Shown: positions 54,113-62,299 of the stretch, piece by piece
How the letters are laid out: every line of letters starts with the position of its first letter
Position numbering within the stretch: position 1 is the first letter of the stretch
Source of the DNA: Pseudomonas syringae
GTDB taxonomy: Bacteria > Pseudomonadota > Gammaproteobacteria > Pseudomonadales > Pseudomonadaceae
Length of the DNA stretch: 64,000 nucleotides
Assembly: GCF_000737245.1 (NCBI RefSeq)
Contig: NZ_JPQU01000024.1
Location: forward strand, 39,315 to 103,314
Direction of reading: 5' to 3'
The notes under the pieces: generated by a model
What the model saw: the letters and a program-made list of their open reading frames with translations, nothing else
Databases searched by the model: none
What the model was told of the DNA's origin: nothing
Translations under genes and position numbers: made by a program

Positions 54113-54160
54113 ATGGTTTTGCGGGCCCTGCAGCCCTCAGGACCCCGGGTTAATCAGATC

Positions 54161-54257
54161 CCTGTGGGAGCGAGCTTGCTCGCGAAGGCAATGTTCCTGT
54201 TACCAGAAATATATTTGGATGTCCCGGCCTCTTCGCGAGCAAGCTCGCTCCCACAGG
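54161..54257. repeat. REP-type inverted repeat pair (GAGCTTGCTCGC family)
   Basis: 27-bp perfect arms (54161-54187, 54231-54257), outer CCTGTGGGAGC. It lies between the convergent ampE and tatD-like genes. Confidence 0.92.
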
Positions 54258-54276
54258 GGCGGGCATGGCGTCTGAA

Positions 54277-55056
54277 TCAGTCCCACCCAAACAACTCGCA
54301 CGCATTACGGGTACTGGCCTCAGCCAAAACCTCCGCCGACACCCCCATCAACTGCGCCAGCGCCTCACAGATATCCGGCAAATGCTCCGGGCTGTTGCGT
54401 TGGCCGGGGTACATGGCGGGTGCCATATCAGGGGAGTCGGTTTCCAGTACCACACTGTCCAGCGGCAGCTCGGCAATGACCCGATGCATGCGCAACGCTT
54501 GCGGCCATGTTGCTGCCCCGCCCAGGCCAAGTTTGAAACCCAGCTTGATGTATTCCCGCGCCTCTTCTCGGCTGCCCGCAAACGCATGGATGATGCCGCT
54601 TCGCGCGAGCTTGAAGCGCTTGAGCGTGGCGATGACATCCGCGTGGCTGCGCCGCACATGGAGCAGGGCGGGTAGATCGAAATCCGCTGCGAACTGCAGT
54701 TGGGCTTCGAATACCTGCTGCTGACGTTCCCGGTCGAGACTCTCGACGTAGTAATCCAGCCCGATTTCACCCACCGCACAGAGCTGGGGATGACCCTGCA
54801 GCCGGGATAGCCAGTCCCGCAGTTCGCTTAGATGTCCGGGCTGATGCTCATCGATGTACACCGGATGCATGCCAAACGCGGCGTAAAGCGTCGGGTTTTC
54901 CAGGGTCAGATCCCACACTCGTTGCCAGTTGCGCTGATAGACCCCCAGAACCACCATGCGCTCGACGCCCAATGTCCGACAGTTATCGAGAATCGCGCCG
55001 CGATCTACGTCGAAGTCCGGGAAGTCCAGATGGGTATGGGTGTCGATGAGTTTCAC
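54277..55056 (-). CDS. tatD: TatD-family metal-dependent hydrolase
   Basis: 259 aa from GTG 55056, 1 nt after the fruR stop. The N-terminal metal-binding IDTHTHLD, AFGMHPVY, GEIGLDYY (Glu ligand), LLHVRRSHAD, IIHAFAGS and ETDSPDMAP are the ordered TatD signatures of a TIM-barrel nuclease. The C-terminal RNSPEHLPDICEALAQLMG and NACELFGW are typical. The symbol is generic: pseudomonads have several TatD paralogues (TatD, YcfH, YjjV types), and this one, beside fruR, is closest by context to the YjjV-like group. A link to fructose use is not evident. Confidence 0.85.
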   Translation of the reverse strand: MKLIDTHTHLDFPDFDVDRGAILDNCRTLGVERMVVLGVYQRNWQRVWDLTLENPTLYAAFGMHPVYIDEHQPGHLSELRDWLSRLQGHPQLCAVGEIGLDYYVESLDRERQQQVFEAQLQFAADFDLPALLHVRRSHADVIATLKRFKLARSGIIHAFAGSREEAREYIKLGFKLGLGGAATWPQALRMHRVIAELPLDSVVLETDSPDMAPAMYPGQRNSPEHLPDICEALAQLMGVSAEVLAEASTRNACELFGWD

Positions 55057-55057
55057 A

Positions 55058-56053
55058 TCAAGCCTCGTGGATACGTTGTTTAAACGTGCGCACGATGGCG
55101 TGTACGCCGGGCTCGTAAAGGTTCTTTTCGACGGCCGCCAGGGCAAACTCAAGGGCGGCGCTGGCTATCAGCTGGTGCTGCTGAGCCATGGCATTGACCG
55201 GCAGCGGCAGGAAGTCCAGCAACTGAGTATCACCGAACGTACCGAGGTGGAACTGAGCCGGGTTGACCGCACGGCTTTGCAAGACATCGAAAATCCCCTG
55301 CAACAAGACGTAGGACGTGGTGACCAGCGCATCAGGGAAGTGGCCGAGGCGGTCGAACACCTCGCGCATCAGTCGTTGGCCGCACTGCCGGCTGAAGGCT
55401 TCGCCGTGCTCAATGATTACCTGGCCGTCGAAGCCATTGAGCGCATGCTCGAAACCACTGCTGCGCGCTCGGCTGATACTCAATTCGGGACGCGCGCCAA
55501 TCAACGCGATGTTAGCGGGGCGGGTCTGCAACAGGCTGCGGGTCAGTTGCAGGCTGGCGTCGTGGTCGTCGCTGACCACGGAACAGAAGTGGTTGGCGTC
55601 CATTTCCCGGTCAATGGCGATGATTGGCATCCCCTTGCTTTGCAGCTCGCGGTAACTGTCGTCGCTGGCGGGCAGGCAACTGGCGACGAATAGTGCATCA
55701 CAGCGTCGGGCACGAAACAGCTGAAGCAATTGCAGCTCGCTGACCGGATCGTCATCGGAGCTGGCAATCAGCAGTTGATAGCCGTGGGCCCGTGCGCCTT
55801 GCTCGAGCAATTTAGCGATTCGCGCATAACTGGGGTTTTCCAGGTCTGGCAGGATGAAACCCAGCGTGCGCGTATGACGGCTACGCAAGCCTGCTGCCTG
55901 GGGGTTGGGGCGAAATCCATGTTCTTCTACAACGGCCTGAACCCGTTCAACGGTCGCATTGCTGATGCGCTGCTGTTCGGCCTTGCCATTGATCACGTAA
56001 CTGGCGGTCGTCACGGAGACTCCGGCCAGACGTGCAATATCACTGAGCTTCAC
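55058..56053 (-). CDS. fruR: LacI-family fructose repressor FruR/Cra
   Basis: 331 aa. An N-terminal LacI HTH and hinge (MKLSDIARLAGVSVTTASYVINGKAEQQRIS, then VERVQAVVEEHGFRPNPQAAGLRS) is followed by a periplasmic-binding-like sensor domain with GFILPDLENPSYARIAKLLEQGARAHGYQLLIASSDDD segments. It is oriented away from fruBKA with a 350-nt shared control region. In P. putida this regulator binds near fruB and is released by fructose 1-phosphate, the FruA/FruB product; the same is expected here. The HTH sequence VSVTTASYVINGK matches the Cra subgroup. Confidence 0.93.
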   Translation of the reverse strand: MKLSDIARLAGVSVTTASYVINGKAEQQRISNATVERVQAVVEEHGFRPNPQAAGLRSRHTRTLGFILPDLENPSYARIAKLLEQGARAHGYQLLIASSDDDPVSELQLLQLFRARRCDALFVASCLPASDDSYRELQSKGMPIIAIDREMDANHFCSVVSDDHDASLQLTRSLLQTRPANIALIGARPELSISRARSSGFEHALNGFDGQVIIEHGEAFSRQCGQRLMREVFDRLGHFPDALVTTSYVLLQGIFDVLQSRAVNPAQFHLGTFGDTQLLDFLPLPVNAMAQQHQLIASAALEFALAAVEKNLYEPGVHAIVRTFKQRIHEA

Positions 56054-56249
56054 TCGTGATTCCTTTTGTTATTAGCGCCTCTGGATTCGGCGGCAATTCT
56101 CACTGATCTTGGCTGATCTTGACAGCAGACCATGCTCCACGGGGAAGTTCTCACTTTTTTTTGCTATTGCCAGACGGCATCGGGCCCGGAGTAGGACAAA
56201 CGGGCTTCAACCCACGGACATAATCGAGTAACGTGCCGGACAATTCAGA

Positions 56250-56261
56250 TTAAACGATTCA
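56250..56261. promoter_or_regulatory. FruR/Cra operator in the fruR-fruB region
   Basis: TTAAACGATTCA differs by one base from TTAAACGTTTCA, which I recall as the P. putida Cra site at fruB. On the minus strand with flanks it reads GCTGAATCGTTTAATC, close to the enteric Cra consensus. The rest of the 350-nt gap shows TGATGTC/GACATCA (56299-56305, 56321-56327) and no gene. Confidence 0.8.
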
Positions 56262-56403
56262 GCAACATTTTTTCGGGTTGCCGTCATTGCGCCCAAGTTG
56301 ATGTCACATGTTCATTCCCGGACATCACCTAAGCTGTCGATCAACTCATGATCGTTCTTAAAACAAGAAACAAGCGCCCACCCGCGCTGTTAAGGAGACA
56401 GGC

Positions 56404-59265
56404 ATGCTCGAGCTCACCGTAGAGCAAATATCCATGAGCCAGACGGCTGTGGATAAATCCGCCGCGTTGCAACTGCTTGCTGACCTTCTGGTGGCCGACG
56501 GGCTTGTGGCGGACGGCTATCTGACAGGTCTGCAGAACCGTGAAAAACAAGGTTCGACCTTCCTCGGTCAAGGCATTGCGATTCCCCATGGCACCCCGGA
56601 AACCCGTGACCAGGTGTTTGCCACCGGGGTGCGCCTGATGCAGTTCCCGGAAGGGGTGGACTGGGGTGATGGTCACATCGTTTACCTGGCGATTGGTATC
56701 GCTGCCAAATCCGACGAGCATCTACGCCTGCTGCAACTCCTGACCCGCGCCCTCGGTGAAACCGATCTGGGCGAAGCCTTGCGTACTGCCGAGAGCCCCG
56801 AAGCGCTGCTCCAGTTGCTGCAAGGTGCGCCGCAAGAACTGGCGCTGGATAACCAACTGATCAGCCTTGGGGTTTCCGCCGACGATTTTGAAGAGCTGGT
56901 CTGGCGGGGAGCACGTTTGCTGCGCAAGGCCGATTGCGTGAGTAACGGCTTTGCTGCCGTGTTGCAGCAAGTTGAAGCCTTGTCGCTGGGTGATGGCCTG
57001 TGGTGGTTGCACAGCGAACAGACCGTCAAGCGTCCTGGCCTTGCTTTCGTGACCCCGGACAAGCCGATCCGTTATCTGGGCCAGCCGCTGACCGGCTTGT
57101 TCTGCCTGGCGAGCCTGGGTGAAGCGCATCAGGCCTTGCTTGAGCGGCTGTGCTCGTTGCTGATTGAAGGCCGTGGCCACGAATTGGGTCAGGCCACCAG
57201 CAACCGTGCCGTGTTGCAGGCGTTGGGTGGTGAGCTGCCCGCCGAATGGCCGACCCAACAGGTGCCGCTGGCCAACGCCCACGGCCTGCATGCCCGTCCG
57301 GCGAAGATCCTTGCCCAACTGGCCAAGGAATTCGACGGCGAGATTCGTGTGCGTATCGTCGAAACCGGCGAAAGTGCAGTCTCGGCAAAAAGCCTGAGCA
57401 AGCTGCTGAGCCTTGGCGCACGTCGTGGTCAGGTATTGGAATTTGTTGCCGAGCCGAGTATCGCCGCCGATGCACTGCCTGCGCTCATTGCTGCGATCGA
57501 GCAGGGGCTGGGCGAAGAAATCGAGCCGCTGCCGTCCGGCGTCTCGCCTGCGCCCACTGCTGCCATTGTGCCCAAGCAAGTCCTTGCGCCAGCCGATGGC
57601 AGTCAGCTCGTGGCCGTGCCTGCGTCGCCGGGCATTGCCATTGGCCCGGCTCATATACAAGTGCTGCAAGCGTTCGACTATCCCATGCAGGGTGAGTCGG
57701 CTGTTGTTGAACGCGAGCGCCTGGAAAAAGCCCTGGCCGAAGTGCGACAGGACATTCAGGGCCTGATCGAGCGCAGCAAGGCAAAAGCGATCCGCGAGAT
57801 TTTCATCACCCACCTGGAAATGCTCGACGACCCGGAACTCAGCGGCGAAGTGGGGTTGCGCCTGAAACAGGGCGAAAGCGCAGCTGCGGCCTGGGCCAGT
57901 GTGATCGACAGCGCCGCCCGTCAGCAGGAGCAGTTGCATGACGCGCTGCTGGCCGAGCGTGCGGCGGACTTACGTGATGTGGGCCGGCGCGTGCTGGCAC
58001 AGATCTGTGGTATCGAAACCCTGGCCGCGCCGGATGAACCGTACATTCTGGTGATGGATGAAGTCGGGCCTTCCGATGTTGCGCGTCTGGACCCTGCGCA
58101 GGTCGCCGGTATCCTCACCGCCCGTGGCGGCGCGACGGCGCACAGTGCAATTGTTGCCCGGGCCTTGGGCATTCCAGCCTTGGTTGGAGCGGGCGATGCG
58201 GTTCTGCTACTCAAACCTGGGACCGTGCTGTTACTCGACGGCCAGAAGGGCCGCCTGACGGTTGCCCCGGATGCTGACACCCTGCGTCGTGCCGCTGAAG
58301 ATCGCGACAACCGCGAGCAGCGTCTGCAAGCCGCCGCAGCAAAACGCATGGAGCCTGCCGTGACCCGCGACGGTCACGCGGTGGAAGTGTTCGCCAATAT
58401 CGGCGATAGCGCCGGGACGCCAGCCGCTGTTGAGCAAGGAGCGGAAGGCATTGGCCTGCTGCGCACCGAATTGCTGTTCATGGCCCACTCTCAAGCGCCA
58501 GACGAAGCAACCCAGGAAGCCGAATACCGCCGCGTGCTGGACGATCTGCAAGGTCGTCCGCTGGTGGTGCGCACCCTGGACGTGGGTGGTGACAAACCGC
58601 TGCCATACTGGCCCATCGATAAAGAAGAAAACCCCTTCCTCGGTGTGCGCGGTATCCGCTTGACCCTGCAACGTCCCGACGTCATGGAAAGTCAACTGCG
58701 TGCCTTGTTGCGCGCTGCCGACAATCGCCCGTTGCGAATCATGTTTCCCATGGTCGGCACCGTCGAGGAATGGCGTCAGGCCCGGGACATGACCGAACGC
58801 CTGCGTCTGGAAATTCCGGTGGCCGACTTGCAGATCGGGATCATGATCGAAGTGCCTTCGGCTGCGTTGCTGGCACCGGTGCTCGCCAAAGAAGTCGACT
58901 TCTTCAGCGTTGGCACTAACGACCTGACGCAGTACACCCTGGCTATCGACCGTGGCCATCCGACGCTCTCGGCCCAGGCCGATGGTTTGCACCCGTCGGT
59001 GCTGCAGTTGATCGACATCACGGTGCGTGCCGCCCATGCCAACGGCAAGTGGGTAGGTATTTGTGGCGAGCTGGCGGCAGATCCGCTGGCGGTACCGGTG
59101 CTGGTCGGCCTGGGTGTTGACGAGTTGAGCGTTTCGGCGCGCAGCATTGGCGAGGTCAAAGCCTGTGTGCGGGAATTGAATTTGAGTAGCGCAAAACAAT
59201 TGGCGCAAACCGCGCTGACGGTGGGCAGTGCCGCCGAAGTTCGCGCTTTAGTGGAGGCTCTGTAA
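56404..59265 (+). CDS. fruB: fructose PTS multiphosphoryl transfer protein (EIIA-HPr-EI)
   Basis: 953 aa with three fused PTS modules. EIIA-Fru (1-145) has phospho-His H62 in IAIPHGTPETRD. The HPr domain (about 283-370) has H296 in NAHGLHARPAKIL. Enzyme I (about 400-950) has H580 in GGATAHSAIVAR, the PEP-binding DVGGDKPLPYW and C887 in CGELAAD. It relays phosphate from PEP to FruA and is the entry enzyme for fructose in pseudomonads, which lack glucose PTS. AAGGAG lies 8 nt before the ATG. fruK starts directly at the base after its stop. Confidence 0.97.
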   Translation: MLELTVEQISMSQTAVDKSAALQLLADLLVADGLVADGYLTGLQNREKQGSTFLGQGIAIPHGTPETRDQVFATGVRLMQFPEGVDWGDGHIVYLAIGIAAKSDEHLRLLQLLTRALGETDLGEALRTAESPEALLQLLQGAPQELALDNQLISLGVSADDFEELVWRGARLLRKADCVSNGFAAVLQQVEALSLGDGLWWLHSEQTVKRPGLAFVTPDKPIRYLGQPLTGLFCLASLGEAHQALLERLCSLLIEGRGHELGQATSNRAVLQALGGELPAEWPTQQVPLANAHGLHARPAKILAQLAKEFDGEIRVRIVETGESAVSAKSLSKLLSLGARRGQVLEFVAEPSIAADALPALIAAIEQGLGEEIEPLPSGVSPAPTAAIVPKQVLAPADGSQLVAVPASPGIAIGPAHIQVLQAFDYPMQGESAVVERERLEKALAEVRQDIQGLIERSKAKAIREIFITHLEMLDDPELSGEVGLRLKQGESAAAAWASVIDSAARQQEQLHDALLAERAADLRDVGRRVLAQICGIETLAAPDEPYILVMDEVGPSDVARLDPAQVAGILTARGGATAHSAIVARALGIPALVGAGDAVLLLKPGTVLLLDGQKGRLTVAPDADTLRRAAEDRDNREQRLQAAAAKRMEPAVTRDGHAVEVFANIGDSAGTPAAVEQGAEGIGLLRTELLFMAHSQAPDEATQEAEYRRVLDDLQGRPLVVRTLDVGGDKPLPYWPIDKEENPFLGVRGIRLTLQRPDVMESQLRALLRAADNRPLRIMFPMVGTVEEWRQARDMTERLRLEIPVADLQIGIMIEVPSAALLAPVLAKEVDFFSVGTNDLTQYTLAIDRGHPTLSAQADGLHPSVLQLIDITVRAAHANGKWVGICGELAADPLAVPVLVGLGVDELSVSARSIGEVKACVRELNLSSAKQLAQTALTVGSAAEVRALVEAL

Positions 59266-60207
59266 ATGGCCAGGATTCTGACTTTGACCATGAACCCGGC
59301 GCTGGACCTGACCGTGCAGTTGGGCCCGTTGCAGCTGGGGCAGGTCAACCGTAGCGAGGCCATGCTTACCCACGCTGCGGGCAAAGGCCTGAATGTGGCC
59401 CAGGTGCTGGCTGATCTGGGGCACCAACTCACCGTTGCCGGTTTTCTGGGCATCGACAATCAGCAGCCGTTCGAAGCACTGTTTGCCCGTCGGGGTTTTG
59501 TCGACGAGTTCGTTCGCGTTCCCGGTGAAACCCGCAGCAACATCAAGTTGGCCGAAACCTCCGGGCGTATCACCGATCTGAACGGCCCAGGCCCGATGGT
59601 CAGTGAAGAGGCTCAGCAAGCGTTGTATGTCCGCGTCGAGCAGATTGCCGAGCAATTCGATGCCGTGGTCGTCGCTGGCAGTCTGCCCCGTGGCGTCAGC
59701 CCGGAGTGGCTGCACAAGTTGCTGGTGCGCTTGAAGGACCTGGGCCTGAAAGTGGCGCTGGACAGTAGCGGGCTGGCGTTGCGTGCAGGTCTTGCCGCAG
59801 GTCCATGGCTGATCAAGCCCAACACCGAAGAGCTGGCCGATGCACTGGACGCGCCGATCATTTCAATCGCCGCCCAGGCCGAAGCTGCCGCCAGTCTGCG
59901 TGCGCGAGGCATTGAGCATGTGGTGATTTCCCAGGGTTCGGAAGGCGTGCACTGGTTCAGCACCAATACGGCACTGCAATCGCTGCCGCCGAAAGTCACA
60001 GTCGCCAGCACCGTCGGTGCCGGGGATTCGCTGCTGGCAGGGATGGTCCATGGTTTGCTCAGCGGCCACTCGCCGCAACAGACCCTGCGCACTGCGACGG
60101 CAATTGCCGCCATGGCGGTGACTCAGATCGGGTTCGGGATCAATGATCCTGCGCAGTTGAAGCGGCTGGAAGGCGGCGTCAGCGTGCGGACGTTGGCCGA
60201 AAAGTGA
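59266..60207 (+). CDS. fruK: 1-phosphofructokinase
   Basis: 313 aa PfkB-family sugar kinase. Converts fructose 1-phosphate, delivered by FruA, to fructose 1,6-bisphosphate. MARILTLTMNPALDLTV and HAAGKGLNVAQVLADLGH form the N-terminal substrate motif. The C-terminal TVGAGDSLLAGMVHGLL carries the catalytic Asp of GAGD. The gene begins immediately after the fruB TAA (no gap), so translation is coupled. A REP element separates it from fruA. Confidence 0.96.
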   Translation: MARILTLTMNPALDLTVQLGPLQLGQVNRSEAMLTHAAGKGLNVAQVLADLGHQLTVAGFLGIDNQQPFEALFARRGFVDEFVRVPGETRSNIKLAETSGRITDLNGPGPMVSEEAQQALYVRVEQIAEQFDAVVVAGSLPRGVSPEWLHKLLVRLKDLGLKVALDSSGLALRAGLAAGPWLIKPNTEELADALDAPIISIAAQAEAAASLRARGIEHVVISQGSEGVHWFSTNTALQSLPPKVTVASTVGAGDSLLAGMVHGLLSGHSPQQTLRTATAIAAMAVTQIGFGINDPAQLKRLEGGVSVRTLAEK

Positions 60208-60228
60208 GAGTTCAAAGTTGGTGCCAAA

Positions 60229-60321
60229 CCTGTGGGAGCGGTGCTTGCCCGCGATAAGGCCGGACTCGATTGACCTGATATCCGCGTCGCCCTTATCGCG
60301 GGCAAGCACCGCTCCCACAGG
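60229..60321. repeat. REP-type inverted repeat pair inside the fru operon (GGTGCTTGCCCGC family)
   Basis: 31-bp perfect arms (60229-60259, 60291-60321) with a 31-nt spacer. It occupies most of the 180-nt fruK-fruA gap, the only element within what should be one transcription unit. Confidence 0.92.
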
Positions 60322-60387
60322 TCAGCGCCTACAAGAATGCATTTCAATTCAGTTGGTCGTGCACTGGATAACAAGAGAGAACTTGTA

Positions 60388-62130
60388 ATGAATTTAATCA
60401 TTGTGACAGCCTGCCCCAATGGCAAGGTCAGCAGCGTACTCAGTGCTCGTCTGCTCAATGCCGCCGCCCAGCGCATGGGCTGGAGTACCAGCGTTGAAGT
60501 GTTTGACCCTCGCAATCCCGAGCCCAAACTGACTGCCGGACAGATCGCGGCCGCGGATTGGGTGCTGGTGGTCAATACCGGTGAAGTAGACCTGACGCGT
60601 TTTGTCGGCAAGCGCCTGTTTCAGGACACGCCTGCCCATGCATTACAGGACGTGGATGGGTTTCTGCACCGTGCCTCCGAACAAGCCGCCTTCTACGCGG
60701 CGCCGGACGCTTCGCTGGCACCTGTAGTTGCAGGCGCTACCAAGGTGCCGCATCTGGTTGCGGTCACCGCTTGTCCCACCGGCGTTGCGCATACTTTCAT
60801 GGCTGCCGAGGCGATTCAACAGGCCGCCAAGCGTTTGGGCTACGAGTTGCAGGTCGAAACCCAAGGCTCGGTTGGCGCCCGTAATCCGCTGACAGCGCAG
60901 GCTATCGCTGAGGCTGACGTGGTGCTGCTGGCGGCCGACATCGAGGTCAACACCGAGCGTTTCGCTGGCAAGAAGATTTATCGCTGCGGCACCGGCATTG
61001 CCCTCAAACAGTCCGAAGCGACCCTCAAGAAAGCTCTGGCCGAGGGTCAGGTCGAATCTACCGACAGCGCTTCCAAAGCAACCGCGAAACAGGAAAAGAC
61101 CGGCGTCTACAAACATTTGCTCACTGGCGTGTCGTACATGCTGCCCATGGTGGTGGCGGGTGGTTTGCTGATCGCGCTGTCGTTTGTTTTTGGTATCGAA
61201 GCGTTCAAGGAGCAAGGCACGCTGGCTGCTGCGCTGATGCAGATTGGTGGCGATGCGGCCTTCAAACTGATGGTGCCGTTGCTGGCCGGTTACATCGCCT
61301 ATTCCATTGCAGATCGTCCTGGCCTGGCGCCGGGCATGATCGGTGGTCTGTTGGCGAGCACGCTGGGGGCGGGCTTCATCGGCGGTATCGCGGCGGGATT
61401 CATCGCGGGCTACAGCGCATGGGCGATCAATCGTTACATTCGTTTGCCTGCCAGCGTTGAAGCGCTGAAACCGATTTTGATCATCCCGCTGCTGGCCAGC
61501 CTGATCACCGGTCTGTTGATGATTTACGCGGTGGGCAAACCGGTAGCCGGGCTGCTGGAAAGCCTCACGCACTTTCTCGAAACCATGGGCACCACCAACG
61601 CGATTCTGCTGGGCGTAGTGTTGGGCGCCATGATGTGTATCGACCTGGGCGGCCCGATCAACAAGGCGTCCTACGCGTTTTCGGTGGGTTTGCTGGCGTC
61701 CCAGAGCTACGCGCCGATGGCCGCCGCGATGGCTGCCGGGATGGTGCCGCCGATTGGCATGGGCATCGCCAGTTTTATCGCCAGGCGCAAATTTGCCCAA
61801 AGCGAGCGTGAAGCGGGCAAGGCGGCATTCGTGCTGGGCTTGTGCTTCATCTCCGAGGGCGCGATTCCGTTTGCGGCCAAGGATCCGTTGCGAGTGATCC
61901 CGGCAAGTATTGCTGGCGGTGCTCTCACCGGTGCGTTGTCGATGTATTTCGGCTGCAAACTGATGGCGCCCCATGGCGGGCTGTTCGTGATGCTGATCCC
62001 CAACGCCATCAACCACGCGCTGCTGTACCTGCTCGCCATTGTCGCGGGCAGTCTGGTGACCGGCGTGGCATATGCACTGCTTAAGCGGCCGGAAGTGGTG
62101 GACATGGAGGTTGCGCCGGCAAGTGCATGA
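60388..62130 (+). CDS. fruA: fructose-specific PTS permease EIIB'-EIIB-EIIC
   Basis: 580 aa from ATG 60388 (GAGAGAAC upstream). The N-terminal EIIB'-like domain (1-100) starts MNLIIVTACPNGKVSSVLSA. The functional EIIB (about 120-220) has phospho-Cys C129 in VTACPTGVAHTFMAAEA. The EIIC channel (about 245-570) has 9-10 membrane helices, SYMLPMVVAGGLLIALSF, IADRPGLAPGMIGG and LGLCFISEGAIPFAAKDPLR. It imports fructose as fructose 1-phosphate. Unlike E. coli FruA, whose EIIB' lacks the Cys as I recall it, this EIIB' keeps a CPNG loop with C9. Confidence 0.95.
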   Translation: MNLIIVTACPNGKVSSVLSARLLNAAAQRMGWSTSVEVFDPRNPEPKLTAGQIAAADWVLVVNTGEVDLTRFVGKRLFQDTPAHALQDVDGFLHRASEQAAFYAAPDASLAPVVAGATKVPHLVAVTACPTGVAHTFMAAEAIQQAAKRLGYELQVETQGSVGARNPLTAQAIAEADVVLLAADIEVNTERFAGKKIYRCGTGIALKQSEATLKKALAEGQVESTDSASKATAKQEKTGVYKHLLTGVSYMLPMVVAGGLLIALSFVFGIEAFKEQGTLAAALMQIGGDAAFKLMVPLLAGYIAYSIADRPGLAPGMIGGLLASTLGAGFIGGIAAGFIAGYSAWAINRYIRLPASVEALKPILIIPLLASLITGLLMIYAVGKPVAGLLESLTHFLETMGTTNAILLGVVLGAMMCIDLGGPINKASYAFSVGLLASQSYAPMAAAMAAGMVPPIGMGIASFIARRKFAQSEREAGKAAFVLGLCFISEGAIPFAAKDPLRVIPASIAGGALTGALSMYFGCKLMAPHGGLFVMLIPNAINHALLYLLAIVAGSLVTGVAYALLKRPEVVDMEVAPASA

Positions 62131-62138
62131 TGGCGAGT

Positions 62139-62230
62139 CGTGGGACCGGCTTCAGCCGGGAAGAGGCCGGTGTGTCTGCTACATTTTTGTCGCCTGAGAC
62201 GCAGCCTTCCCGGCTAAAGCCGGTCCCACG
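62139..62230. repeat. REP-like inverted repeat (ACCGGCTTTAGCCGGGAAG family)
   Basis: 25-bp arms (62139-62163, 62206-62230) with one mismatch, CGTGGGACCGGCTTCAGCCGG. The inner sequence differs completely from the other families although the outer GTGGGA is kept. It lies right after the fruA stop. Confidence 0.9.
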
Positions 62231-62270
62231 GGAGCACTGTCACATTTCCCCAACCTTGCACTGCTAGCTT

Positions 62271-62293
62271 TCCCCCTTACTCTTTAAGGGGGA
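62271..62293 (+). promoter_or_regulatory. hairpin sequestering the phoD ribosome-binding site
   Basis: TCCCCCTTA (62271-62279) and TAAGGGGGA (62285-62293) form a perfect 9-bp stem with the loop CTCTT. The 3' arm contains the Shine-Dalgarno AAGGGGGA that ends 6 nt before the ATG at 62300, so folding would block initiation. No T-run follows. Confidence 0.7.
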
Positions 62294-62299
62294 ATCACC

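Noticed and set aside
60643..62016. 457-codon minus-strand frame opposite fruA
   Set aside because: Shadow frame; no domain recognisable and fruA is intact on plus.
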